A stretch of 64,000 nucleotides of DNA from Arthrobacter citreus (GTDB lineage: Bacteria; Actinomycetota; Actinomycetes; Actinomycetales; Micrococcaceae). Position 1 is the first letter of the stretch. Every line of letters begins with the position of its first letter. The stretch spans positions 682,001 to 746,000 of the forward strand of contig NZ_CP151657.1 in assembly GCF_038405225.1 (NCBI RefSeq). Reading direction: 5' to 3'. The translations under genes were made by a program, and so were the position numbers. Shown piece after piece: positions 34,499 to 43,782 of the stretch. The notes beneath the pieces are model-generated. The model searched no databases. It was not told the origin of the DNA and was given only the letters and a program-made list of their open reading frames with translations.

Positions 34499-34936
34499 CT
34501 AGGCCAGGGTCAGGAAATGATCCACAAAGGACGCGAAGTCCTCGAGGTCGGCGGCCTGCTCGATGACCCGCAGGCCGCCGTCGTCGGGCAGCGGCGCGCT
34601 CGCCTGCACCTGGAAGCGGAAGATGCGACCGGTGTTCGTGCCAACCTCGAAGTCTCCGGCGGAGACTTCCTCCGTGTGGGAGAGATTCGTGGAGTTCACG
34701 GCCGTCGGAGGCTCAAGCCCGGCCAAGGTTGCGGTGTCGAACGGAGCAAACACCAGCTCGGCGGGCCGCCACCGGTAACCCACCACGTAGTAGGCCTCCG
34801 CCCCGTCCCCGCCCGGTCCGGCGCACACCAGGTTGTAGTCCCCGTAGTTGGGAATCTGGGACTCAAACACATGCCGGAGCACAGCCTTGATGTCATCGCT
34901 GGAGGGCTGGTCGCGGAATGCTGGTGCCGAAGTCAT
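34499..34936 (-). CDS. Conserved hypothetical cytoplasmic protein (145 aa)
   Basis: A 145-residue hydrophilic protein with no membrane segment; notable stretches are QIPNYGDYNLVCAG, YYVVGYRWRPAEL and FASFVDHFLTLA. No family known to me. It lies tail to tail with the hydroxyacid dehydrogenase. GGAGGA is only 0-1 nt from the ATG, too close for normal initiation; TAGACT exactly 6 nt upstream suggests a leaderless message instead. Confidence 0.7.
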   Translation of the reverse strand: MTSAPAFRDQPSSDDIKAVLRHVFESQIPNYGDYNLVCAGPGGDGAEAYYVVGYRWRPAELVFAPFDTATLAGLEPPTAVNSTNLSHTEEVSAGDFEVGTNTGRIFRFQVQASAPLPDDGGLRVIEQAADLEDFASFVDHFLTLA

Positions 34937-34942
34937 TCCTCC

Positions 34943-34948
34943 AGTCTA
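34943..34948 (-). promoter_or_regulatory. Candidate -10 box of the 145-aa gene (leaderless type)
   Basis: TAGACT on the minus strand, 6 nt before the ATG at 34936; the same hexamer and spacing precede leuB. Confidence 0.5.
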
Positions 34949-35084
34949 TGAACACAAGCCCCAATCGGCGGAAGCCCTGCCCGGCAACACCCGGTTGGAA
35001 ACAGACTTGTCACGCGCCCTTCACGCGCCGTAACAACCGGGGCACGCGGCCGTCATATGCCCCGGGGGAGGCGCCGGCAGGTCC

Positions 35085-35090
35085 TAAGAT
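35085..35090 (+). promoter_or_regulatory. Candidate -10 box of ilvD (leaderless type)
   Basis: TAAGAT, then 6 nt, then ATG at 35097, with no Shine-Dalgarno in between. Confidence 0.5.
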
Positions 35091-35096
35091 CGGAAC

Positions 35097-36800
35097 ATGA
35101 GCTTGGAGAAAACCCCTGACATCAAACCCCGAAGCCGAGTAGTCACCGACGGGATCCACGCAGCTCCGGCGCGGGGCATGTTCCGTGCGGTGGGAATGGG
35201 AGACGACGATTTCGCCAAACCGCAGATCGGCGTCGCCAGTTCCTGGAACGAAATTACGCCCTGCAACCTGTCCCTGAACCGGCTGGCCCAGGGCGCCAAG
35301 GAAGGCGTCCACGCCGGCGGCGGGTTCCCGATGCAGTTCGGCACCATTTCCGTTTCCGACGGCATTTCCATGGGGCATGAGGGCATGCATTTCTCCCTCG
35401 TCTCCCGCGAGGTCATTGCCGACTCCGTGGAAACCGTCATGATGGCCGAGCGGCTGGACGGCTCCATTCTGCTGGCCGGCTGCGACAAGTCGCTTCCCGG
35501 CATGCTGATGGCGGCGGCCCGCCTCGACCTCTCCAGCGTTTTCCTTTACGCCGGATCGATCATGCCCGGCTTTGCCAAAATGGAAGACGGCACCGAGCGC
35601 GAGGTCACGCTCATTGACGCCTTCGAAGCGGTCGGCGCCTGCGCCGCCGGCAAGATGAGCCTCAAGGACCTGGACACTATCGAACGTGCCATCTGCCCGG
35701 GCGAAGGCGCCTGCGGCGGCATGTACACCGCCAACACCATGGCCTGCATCGGCGAGGCGCTGGGCATGTCTCTGCCCGGTTCGGCCGCTCCGCCCTCAGC
35801 GGACCGCCGCCGCGACGAATTCGCCCGCAAGTCCGGCGAAGCCGTGGTCAACCTGCTCCGCAAGGGCATCACCGCCCGCGACATCATGACCAAGAAGGCC
35901 TTCGAAAACGCCATCGCCGTCACCATGGCCTTCGGCGGATCCACGAACGCGGTCCTGCACCTGCTGGCCATCGCCCGCGAGGCAGAGGTTGACCTCACGC
36001 TCGAGGACTTCAACCGCATCGGCGACAAGATCCCGCACCTGGGTGACCTGAAGCCGTTCGGCCGCTACGTCATGCACGACGTCGACAAGATCGGCGGCGT
36101 TCCTGTCATCATGAAGGCACTGCTCGACGCCGGCCTGATCCATGGCGACTGCCTCACCGTCACCGGCAAGACCGTGGCCGAGAACCTTGCCAAGATCGAT
36201 CCGCCGGATCCGGACGGCAAGGTCCTGCGCGCCATGGACAACCCGATCCACAAGACCGGCGGCATCACCATCCTCCACGGTTCCATGGCTCCCGAGGGCG
36301 CCGTCGTCAAGAGCGCCGGATTCGACGCCGACGTGTTCGAAGGCACCGCACGCGTCTTTGAGCGCGAGCAGGGCGCCCTGGATGCGCTCGACGCCGGGGC
36401 GATCCACGCCGGCGACGTCGTCGTCATCCGCTACGAAGGCCCCAAGGGCGGGCCGGGCATGCGCGAAATGCTCGCCATCACCGGCGCCATCAAGGGTGCC
36501 GGCCTGGGCAAGGATGTCCTGCTGCTGACCGACGGCCGGTTCTCCGGCGGCACCACGGGCCTGTGTATCGGGCACGTTGCGCCCGAGGCGGTCGACGGCG
36601 GCCCCATCGCCTTCGTGAAGGACGGTGACCGGATCCGCGTGGACATCGCAGCCCGCACCTTCGACCTGCTGGTCGATGCCGACGAGCTCGAAGCCCGCAA
36701 GGAAGGCTGGAAGCCACTGCCGGCCAAGTTCACCACCGGAGTCCTGGGCAAGTACGCCAAGCTGGTCAACTCCGCGTCCACGGGTGCTTACTGCGGCTGA
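35097..36800 (+). CDS. ilvD: Dihydroxy-acid dehydratase
   Basis: A 567-residue Fe-S enzyme of valine/isoleucine/leucine synthesis: dehydrates 2,3-dihydroxy-isovalerate (or -methylvalerate) to the 2-oxoacid. The cluster Cys residues can be seen in [16 protein letters not shown] and [14 protein letters not shown]. Length and the C-terminal segment ([18 protein letters not shown]) match the family. It is the first gene of the ilv block and is closed by a very strong terminator, so it is transcribed apart from ilvBNC. Confidence 0.97.
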   Translation: MSLEKTPDIKPRSRVVTDGIHAAPARGMFRAVGMGDDDFAKPQIGVASSWNEITPCNLSLNRLAQGAKEGVHAGGGFPMQFGTISVSDGISMGHEGMHFSLVSREVIADSVETVMMAERLDGSILLAGCDKSLPGMLMAAARLDLSSVFLYAGSIMPGFAKMEDGTEREVTLIDAFEAVGACAAGKMSLKDLDTIERAICPGEGACGGMYTANTMACIGEALGMSLPGSAAPPSADRRRDEFARKSGEAVVNLLRKGITARDIMTKKAFENAIAVTMAFGGSTNAVLHLLAIAREAEVDLTLEDFNRIGDKIPHLGDLKPFGRYVMHDVDKIGGVPVIMKALLDAGLIHGDCLTVTGKTVAENLAKIDPPDPDGKVLRAMDNPIHKTGGITILHGSMAPEGAVVKSAGFDADVFEGTARVFEREQGALDALDAGAIHAGDVVVIRYEGPKGGPGMREMLAITGAIKGAGLGKDVLLLTDGRFSGGTTGLCIGHVAPEAVDGGPIAFVKDGDRIRVDIAARTFDLLVDADELEARKEGWKPLPAKFTTGVLGKYAKLVNSASTGAYCG

Positions 36801-36857
36801 AAACCCTCCCCGCTGATATCCGCTGGCGCGGATATCAGCGGGGCCCCTAAGGGTTTT
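36800..36857 (+). terminator. Terminator of ilvD
   Basis: 16-bp perfect stem CCCCGCTGATATCCGC / GCGGATATCAGCGGGG with TGGC loop, flanked by outer arms AAAACCCT / AGGGTTTT. Confidence 0.95.
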
Positions 36858-36866
36858 CAGCCTTAT

Positions 36867-36971
36867 TAAGCCCTGCCGCCTTATCGGGGCAGGAGTAAAC
36901 CCTGCAGCCTTGTTGGGGCAGCGGCTGCCGATTGGGGGCCCACTTAGGCCCTGTCGGCCTTCTGGGCCCGG
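36867..36971. repeat. Three imperfect 26-bp hairpin-forming repeats
   Basis: TAAGCCCTGCCGCCTTATCG at 36867, TAAACCCTGCAGCCTTGTTG at 36896 and TAGGCCCTGTCGGCCTTCTG at 36945 start the three copies; each folds on itself (CCCTGC with GGGCAG or CCC with GGG). They lie between the ilvD terminator and the ilvB leader, outside any gene. Confidence 0.7.
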
Positions 36972-37030
36972 CAGTGATGCGTCCATGATGCGGACCGCTT
37001 GTCCACATGGTGAGACGCCAGCGTTTCCGG

Positions 37031-37036
37031 TTGACA
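37031..37036 (+). promoter_or_regulatory. Candidate -35 of the ilvBNC leader promoter
   Basis: TTGACA, perfect consensus; AAGACT at 37055-37060 would be a weak -10 at an 18-bp spacing and would start the RNA at or next to the leader ATG. An alternative is an upstream start with GGGAAGG as ribosome site. Confidence 0.4.
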
Positions 37037-37067
37037 CCCCTGCAGTGGGAAGGGAAGACTGATCCGT

Positions 37068-37109
37068 ATGCAGATCGTATCCGTCGTCCTTATCAAGCGC
37101 GTGGCCTAA
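37068..37109 (+). CDS. ilv leader peptide (attenuation sensor)
   Basis: The 13-codon frame reads MQIVSVVLIKRVA then TAA: seven of 13 residues are Ile, Val or Leu, the three end products of the pathway encoded just downstream. Leader peptides of this kind sense charging of branched-chain tRNAs in ilv attenuators. GGGAAGGGAAG at 37048-37058 is a good ribosome site. The last codons (37097-37103, GCGCGTG) lie in the first arm of a pause hairpin with CACGCGC at 37130-37136, so a ribosome stalled on the Val/Leu/Ile codons would block it. Confidence 0.85.
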   Translation: MQIVSVVLIKRVA

Positions 37110-37136
37110 CAGCCGGCTTGTAAGAACGTCACGCGC
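37097..37136 (+). promoter_or_regulatory. Pause hairpin (1:2) of the ilvB attenuator
   Basis: GCGCGTG (37097-37103, last codons of the leader) pairs perfectly with CACGCGC (37130-37136). The palindrome AGCCGGCT (37111-37118) lies in its loop. Confidence 0.7.
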
Positions 37137-37159
37137 GAACCCCTACGGAGCCAACCGGC
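37112..37159 (+). promoter_or_regulatory. Candidate antiterminator pairing (2:3)
   Basis: GCCGG-C-TTG (37112-37120) pairs with CAA-CCGGC (37152-37159), one bulged C. The right arm is inside the terminator hairpin, so the two structures exclude each other. Confidence 0.5.
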
Positions 37160-37174
37160 ACGAGGGGTTTTTTT
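37138..37174 (+). terminator. ilvB attenuator terminator
   Basis: AACCCCT (37138-37144) pairs with AGGGGTT (37163-37169), followed by seven T (37168-37174). It lies 97 nt before the ilvB start, so premature termination here would reduce all of ilvBNC. Confidence 0.88.
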
Positions 37175-37270
37175 ATTGGCTTCAGACAAAGCACAAAAGC
37201 CGCCCCGGGCTCACCGTCCGGACGGCCGCCGCAGCAGATCACATGAATAAGTATCCGTAAGGAAGTCTTT

Positions 37271-39178
37271 ATGAGTAAGGGATCGCCAATCAGCCCGTCG
37301 CTGATGGCCAATAAGGCCAGTGTCGCCGCGAAGGCGGCCGCGGCCAAGACGCGTGATGTTGCCTCCTCCATATCCGCACCCTCCGACGTCGTGGACAATC
37401 GGGTCCAGGGCCCCAACAACGTTGTTCCGCCCACCGAGATGACCGGCTCTAAAGCTATTGTCCGGGCGCTGGAAGAACTGGGTGTCGACGATATTTTCGG
37501 TCTTCCGGGCGGCGCGATCCTTCCGACCTATGACCCGCTCATGGATTCCACCAAGATCAGGCACATTCTGGTCCGCCATGAACAGGGTGCCGGCCACGCG
37601 GCCGAGGGGTACGCCATGGTCACCGGCCGCGCCGGTGTCTGCATCGCCACGTCCGGTCCCGGAGCCACCAACCTGGTCACCGCCATCGCGGATGCCCATA
37701 TGGACTCTGTTCCCATGGTCGCCATCACCGGCCAGGTGTCCAGCGCCTTTATCGGCACCGATGCCTTCCAGGAAGCGGACATCGTGGGCATCACGATGCC
37801 CATCACCAAGCACTCATACCTGGTGACCAACGCTGACGACATTCCCCGGGTGCTGGCCGAAGCCTTCCACATTGCCACCACGGGCCGTCCCGGGCCCGTG
37901 CTGGTGGATATCTCCAAGGATGCGCAGCAGGCCAAGACGCAGTTCTCCTGGCCGCCCAAGATCGACCTGCCCGGCTACCGCACGGTGGTCCGCGGCCACT
38001 CCAAGCAGGTGCGCGAGGCCGCCCGCCTGATCGCCGCATCGCATCGTCCCGTGTTCTACGTGGGCGGCGGCGTGCTGAAGGCCAACGCCTCGGAAGAACT
38101 GCTGGAACTGGCTGAACTCGTGGGAGCCCCGGTGGTCACCACCCTCCAGGCCCGCGGCGTTTTCCCCGACTCGCACCCCCAGCACGCCGGCATGCCGGGC
38201 ATGCACGGATCGGTCTCCGCAGTGACCGCACTGCAGCAGTCGGACCTGCTCATCACGCTCGGTGCCCGCTTTGATGACCGCGTCACCGGCGTCCTGTCCT
38301 CCTTCGCCCCCGGCGCCAAGGTCATCCACGCCGACATCGACCCCGCGGAAATCTCCAAGAACCGCCCGGCCGATGTACCAATTGTTGGATCGGTCAAGGA
38401 GATCATTCCTGAACTGACCGACGCCGTCCGGACACAGTTCGCCGAGGAACGCCCGGACATCACGTCCTGGTGGGCCATGATCGACCGGCTGCGCGAAACC
38501 TATCCGATGGGCTTCGCCGAGCCGGAGGACGGGCACATTGCCCCGCAGAAGGTCATCGAACGCATCGGTGCGCTCACCGGACCGGAAGGCGTGTACGTGG
38601 CCGGCGTCGGCCAGCACCAGATGTGGGCCGCTCAGTTCATCAAGTACGAGCGCCCCCGCGCCTGGCTGAACTCCGGCGGACTGGGCACCATGGGCTACTC
38701 CGTACCCGCGGCCATGGGCGCCAAGGTCGGCAACCCGGACCGCGTGGTCTGGGCGATCGACGGCGACGGCTGTTTCCAGATGACCAACCAGGAGCTGGCC
38801 ACCTGCCTGATCAATAAGATTCCGATCAAGGTTGCCATCATCAACAACTCATCCCTGGGCATGGTGCGGCAGTGGCAGACGCTCTTCTACGAGTCCCGCT
38901 ACTCCAACACGGACCTCAACACCGGCCATGACACCGTGCGCATCCCGGACTTCGTCAAGCTTGCCGACGCGTACGGCTGCGCCGGGCTGCGCTGCGAACG
39001 CGAAGAGGACATTGACGACACCATCCGCCAGGCGCTGGCCATCAATGACCGGCCCGTCGTCATCGACTTCGTGGTCAGCCGCGATTCCATGGTGTGGCCG
39101 ATGGTCCCCTCGGGCGTGTCCAATGACCTGATCCAGATTGCCCGCAACATGACACCCCAATGGGAAGAGGAGGACTAG
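37271..39178 (+). CDS. ilvB: Acetolactate synthase, large (catalytic) subunit
   Basis: A 635-residue thiamin-diphosphate enzyme that condenses pyruvate with pyruvate or 2-oxobutyrate, the first common step of the branched-chain pathway. The catalytic Glu is E104 in [13 protein letters not shown]; the ThDP-Mg motif is [15 protein letters not shown] ... NN; FAD-domain segments lie between. An extra N-terminal 55 or so residues ([19 protein letters not shown]) precede the usual start of the fold, rich in Ala and Lys. AAGGAAG lies 6 nt before the ATG. It leads ilvB-ilvN-ilvC and is under the attenuator. Confidence 0.98.
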   Translation: MSKGSPISPSLMANKASVAAKAAAAKTRDVASSISAPSDVVDNRVQGPNNVVPPTEMTGSKAIVRALEELGVDDIFGLPGGAILPTYDPLMDSTKIRHILVRHEQGAGHAAEGYAMVTGRAGVCIATSGPGATNLVTAIADAHMDSVPMVAITGQVSSAFIGTDAFQEADIVGITMPITKHSYLVTNADDIPRVLAEAFHIATTGRPGPVLVDISKDAQQAKTQFSWPPKIDLPGYRTVVRGHSKQVREAARLIAASHRPVFYVGGGVLKANASEELLELAELVGAPVVTTLQARGVFPDSHPQHAGMPGMHGSVSAVTALQQSDLLITLGARFDDRVTGVLSSFAPGAKVIHADIDPAEISKNRPADVPIVGSVKEIIPELTDAVRTQFAEERPDITSWWAMIDRLRETYPMGFAEPEDGHIAPQKVIERIGALTGPEGVYVAGVGQHQMWAAQFIKYERPRAWLNSGGLGTMGYSVPAAMGAKVGNPDRVVWAIDGDGCFQMTNQELATCLINKIPIKVAIINNSSLGMVRQWQTLFYESRYSNTDLNTGHDTVRIPDFVKLADAYGCAGLRCEREEDIDDTIRQALAINDRPVVIDFVVSRDSMVWPMVPSGVSNDLIQIARNMTPQWEEED

Positions 39179-39182
39179 GGCC

Positions 39183-39695
39183 ATGGCACGCCACACCCTT
39201 TCCGTGCTGGTTGAAGACGTTCCCGGTGTTCTGACCCGCGTTGCGTCCCTGTTTGCCCGCCGGGCATTCAACATCAATTCTTTGGCCGTTGGCCCCTCGG
39301 AGGTTCCGGGCCTGTCCCGCATCACCGTGGTGGTCGAGGCCGAGGGTGACCTGCTCGAACAGGTCACCAAACAACTGAACAAGCTCGTCAACGTCATCAA
39401 GATTGTCGAGCTGGTTCCCGAGTCTTCCGTGCAACGCGACCACATCTTGGTCAAGGTTCGCGCGGATGCCGCAACCCGGCTGCAGGTAACCCAAGCAGCC
39501 GAGCTGTTCCGTTCTTCAGTGGTTGACGTGTCCACCGACTCGCTGATCGTTGAAGCCACAGGCACCGCCGATAAACTCAACGCACTCCTTGCAGTGCTTG
39601 AACCCTTTGGCATCCGCGAAATAGTCCAATCCGGAACCCTGGCCATCGGCCGCGGCGCAAAGTCCATGGGCGACCGCGCCCTGCGCAGCGCCTAG
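39183..39695 (+). CDS. ilvN: Acetolactate synthase, small (regulatory) subunit
   Basis: A 170-residue protein with an N-terminal ACT domain (HTLSVLVEDVPGVLTRVASLF) that binds valine and confers feedback inhibition, and a C-terminal domain that activates IlvB. It starts 4 nt after the ilvB stop, with AGGAGG upstream, so the subunits are made together. Confidence 0.97.
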   Translation: MARHTLSVLVEDVPGVLTRVASLFARRAFNINSLAVGPSEVPGLSRITVVVEAEGDLLEQVTKQLNKLVNVIKIVELVPESSVQRDHILVKVRADAATRLQVTQAAELFRSSVVDVSTDSLIVEATGTADKLNALLAVLEPFGIREIVQSGTLAIGRGAKSMGDRALRSA

Positions 39696-40781
<1,086 letters not shown>

Positions 40782-40875
40782 CCGTTTCATGCCGGAGAGT
40801 TGCCGGTAACACAGGACACGAATTGAGCGTGCCCATCAGCGAAACGATAAGCTCGAAGGAGCAAGCCGTTTCGGT

Positions 40876-40913
40876 AAAGAGGCCGGGCCCGGTTACACGG
40901 GTCCGGCCTCTTT
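40876..40913 (+). terminator. Terminator of the ilvBNC operon
   Basis: AAAGAGGCCGG / CCGGCCTCTTT with inner CCC/GGG. It separates ilvC from serA. A smaller dyad CGAAACG / CGTTTCG (40840-40873) lies just before it. Confidence 0.88.
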
Positions 40914-40973
40914 GCGCGAAAAACGCTTCACCTAGAACCCCACCAGAATCCACCACAGCTAAAGAGGTCACCG

Positions 40974-42569
40974 GTGACAGCCACCAAGCCCGTCGTACTT
41001 ATTGCGGAAGAACTTTCCCCGGCCACGGTTCAGGCCCTGGGGCCGGACTTCGAGATCCGCTCCACCAACGGAGCGGACCGCGCCCAGCTGCTGGCCGCAA
41101 TCGCCGACGTCGACGCCATCCTCGTGCGTTCCGCCACGCAGGTCGACGCCGAAGCCATTGCCGCCGCTCCCAAGCTCAAGGTCATTGCCCGCGCCGGTGT
41201 GGGCCTGGACAACGTGGACATCAAGGCCGCCACCCAGGCCGGCGTCATGGTGGTGAACGCACCCACCTCCAACATCATTTCGGCCGCGGAACTGACCGTG
41301 GGCCATATCTTGTCCCTGGCCCGCCACATTCCCCAGGCCAGTGCCGCGCTCAAGGGCGGGGAGTGGAAGCGCTCCAAGTACTCCGGCATCGAACTGTTCG
41401 AGAAGAAGATCGGCATCATCGGCCTGGGCCGCATTGGTGCCCTCGTTGCTGCCCGCCTGCAGGGTTTCGGCACCGAAATCCTCGCCTATGACCCGTACAT
41501 CACCTCGGCCCGCGCCGCGCAGCTGAACGTGAAGCTGGTAACCCTGGACGAGCTGCTGGAACAGGCCGACTTCGTCACCATCCACATGCCCAAGACCCCG
41601 GAAACCCTGGGCATGCTCGGCGCCGACGCGTTCGAGAAGATGAAGGACACCGCGTACGTGGTCAACGTGGCCCGCGGCGGCCTTGTTGATGAAGATGCCC
41701 TGTACACCGCGCTCACCGAGGGCAAGATTGCCGGCGCCGGCGTGGACGTGTTCGTGAAGGAACCCTCCACCGACCTGCCGTTCCAGTCGCTGGACAACGT
41801 CATCGTGACCCCGCACCTGGGTGCCTCCACCGAGGAAGCGCAGGAAAAGGCCGGTGTATCGGTGGCCAAATCCGTCCGCCTGGCGCTGGCCGGTGAACTG
41901 GTGCCGGACGCCGTCAACGTTGCCGGCGGGGTCATCGCCGAAGACGTGCGCCCGGGTATCCCGCTGATCGAGAAGCTGGGGCGTATCTTCACCGCGCTGT
42001 CACACGATTCGGTCACCGCAGTGGACATCGAAGTGGCCGGCGAGATTGCGTCCCTGGACGTCAAGGCCCTGGAGCTGGCAGCGCTCAAGGGCATCTTCAC
42101 CGACATCGTGTCCGAGCAGGTTTCCTACGTGAACGCCCCGGTGCTGGCCGAGCAGCGCGGCATCGAGGTGCGGCTCCTGACCACGCCTGACGTGGACGAT
42201 TACCGCAACCTGCTCACCATCCGCGGCGCCCTTTCCGACGGCACCCGCCTGGAGGTCTCCGGCACCCTGACCGGACCGAAGCAGATCCAGAAGCTCGTGG
42301 GCGTCAACGGCTATGACCTGGAAATCCCGATCAGCGAACACCTGATTGTGCTGATCTACCAGGACCGTCCCGGCGTCATCGGCTCCCTGGGCCGGATCCT
42401 GGGCGAGAAGGACATCAACATTGCCGGCATGCAGGTGGCCCGGAACAGCGAGGGCGGCCAGGCGCTGTCCCTGCTGACTGTCGATTCCTCAGTGCCGCAG
42501 GACGTGCTGGAAGAGCTGAAGGTCGAAATCGGTGCCTCTGTTGCCCGCGAGGTCGACCTGCAGGACTGA
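40974..42569 (+). CDS. serA: D-3-phosphoglycerate dehydrogenase, long form
   Basis: A 531-residue enzyme that oxidises 3-phosphoglycerate with NAD in the first step of serine synthesis. Domains in order: substrate-binding half, NAD domain with GLGRIG (150-155), catalytic region VARGGLVDEDAL and TPHLGAST, then an allosteric substrate-binding domain and a C-terminal ACT domain (VLIYQDRPGVIGSLGRIL) that binds serine. The start is GTG at 40974 with AAGAGG upstream. Confidence 0.97.
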   Translation: MTATKPVVLIAEELSPATVQALGPDFEIRSTNGADRAQLLAAIADVDAILVRSATQVDAEAIAAAPKLKVIARAGVGLDNVDIKAATQAGVMVVNAPTSNIISAAELTVGHILSLARHIPQASAALKGGEWKRSKYSGIELFEKKIGIIGLGRIGALVAARLQGFGTEILAYDPYITSARAAQLNVKLVTLDELLEQADFVTIHMPKTPETLGMLGADAFEKMKDTAYVVNVARGGLVDEDALYTALTEGKIAGAGVDVFVKEPSTDLPFQSLDNVIVTPHLGASTEEAQEKAGVSVAKSVRLALAGELVPDAVNVAGGVIAEDVRPGIPLIEKLGRIFTALSHDSVTAVDIEVAGEIASLDVKALELAALKGIFTDIVSEQVSYVNAPVLAEQRGIEVRLLTTPDVDDYRNLLTIRGALSDGTRLEVSGTLTGPKQIQKLVGVNGYDLEIPISEHLIVLIYQDRPGVIGSLGRILGEKDINIAGMQVARNSEGGQALSLLTVDSSVPQDVLEELKVEIGASVAREVDLQD

Positions 42570-42600
42570 TTCCGCGGGTAACGCAGTACCACCAGCACCA

Positions 42601-42640
42601 GCAGCAGGGACCGGTTCCGCCTCGGCGGGCCGGTCCCTGC
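42601..42640 (+). terminator. Terminator of serA
   Basis: 12-bp perfect stem AGCAGGGACCGG / CCGGTCCCTGCT then TTGTTT. Confidence 0.9.
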
Positions 42641-42714
42641 TTGTTTACGCGTGCAGCAGGAGGCCCGATCCGACCTGTCGGGCAGAGGGACGGCGCACCG
42701 GCGTCGTCGGGCTG

Positions 42715-42951
42715 GATCCTTCGGGCAGATGACGGGTCATCAGAACCGCCGGAGCAATCTCTCGTGCAGATATGGGGACATCAAAAAGTCTCTCGTGCAG
42801 ATAACGGGTCCAAAACCCCCTAAAACGCCTTTTTGAGCCCTTGATCTGCACAAAGGATTTCCGGAAGGCCCTTGATCTGCACAAAGGACCCTGACTGGCC
42901 CCTCTGGCTCCCGCAAGCGCCGTCGGGCTGATCCTTAGTGCAGATAACGGG
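42715..42951. repeat. Intergenic repeat array, locus 2: six copies
   Basis: Same 22-bp motif family as 8.7-9.3 kb. Forward copies begin at 42715, 42755, 42787 and 42930; reversed copies at 42838 and 42869. Two reversed copies are again joined by CCGGAAGG, and the forward/reversed pair again encloses a spacer ending in CTTTTTGAGCCC, so the composite order is conserved between loci 34 kb apart. No gene is supported in 42641-43050. Confidence 0.9.
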
Positions 42952-43050
42952 CCATCAAAGTGTTTCTCCACCCGGGGTAGGAGACTGCCCGGCTCCGGGT
43001 TCATGCCATCCTCCGAGGCGCGCAAAGCCCAGCGGAGACACCATGGATGT

Positions 43051-43782
43051 ATGACTGCATCCATGCCCGGTATGCCGCCCCTGCTGGCAGCCGACAACCT
43101 CGTAAAGACCTACAACAGCAACGCACCCGCCCTCGCCGGTGTCAGCCTTTCCGTCCGGCCCGGTGAAGCCATTGCCGTGATGGGAGCTTCGGGTTCGGGA
43201 AAGACCACTCTGCTGCACTGCCTGGCCGGCATTATCCAGCCCGACGCCGGAAGCGTACGGCTCTTCCGCGGATCCGGTGCCCCGGTTGAGGTCACCGCCC
43301 TCGACGACGACGCAAGGTCCGCCCTGCGCCGCCGGGACTTCGGCTTCGTATTCCAGCAGGGGCTGCTCATTCCCGAACTCACCGCGGGGGAGAACGTGGC
43401 CCTGGCCCTGATGCTCGACGGCACGGACCGGGTCCGTGCGGAACAGACCGCAGCGGCTGCCCTGTCCGCCCTGGGGCTGGCCGGCATGGAGGGCCGAAGG
43501 ATCGGAGAGCTGTCCGGCGGCCAGGCACAACGGGTGGCGATTGCCCGGGCACAGGTCACGGGAGCACGGGTACTGTTCGCGGATGAGCCCACCGGTGCCC
43601 TCGACTCCCGGACGTCAGCGGACGTGATGAGGCTGCTGCTGGGAACAGTGCAGGGGACCGGCCGGTCGCTGGTGGTTGTCACGCACGATCCGGAGGTTGC
43701 CCGGTGGTGCGCACGGGTGGTCACCCTTGCCGACGGCCGGGTCGTTGCCGATACGGCCGGTGCGGCGGGAATGATCCGATGA
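43051..43782 (+). CDS. ABC transporter ATP-binding protein, MacB/LolD type
   Basis: A 243-residue ATPase: GASGSGKTT (Walker A), LSGGQAQRVAIA (signature), VLFADEPTGALDS (Walker B). With the FtsX-like permease next to it, it belongs to the type VII (mechanotransmission) class used for peptide antibiotic resistance, lipoprotein release or bacteriocin export. The ATG at 43051 is chosen for length; the GGAG at 43034 is far away. The permease begins within its stop codon (ATGA). Confidence 0.88.
   Translation: MTASMPGMPPLLAADNLVKTYNSNAPALAGVSLSVRPGEAIAVMGASGSGKTTLLHCLAGIIQPDAGSVRLFRGSGAPVEVTALDDDARSALRRRDFGFVFQQGLLIPELTAGENVALALMLDGTDRVRAEQTAAAALSALGLAGMEGRRIGELSGGQAQRVAIARAQVTGARVLFADEPTGALDSRTSADVMRLLLGTVQGTGRSLVVVTHDPEVARWCARVVTLADGRVVADTAGAAGMIR

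Noticed and set aside
36801-37067. Riboswitch upstream of ilvB
   Set aside because: The elements present are a terminator, repeats and a leader peptide; no known aptamer core was recognised.
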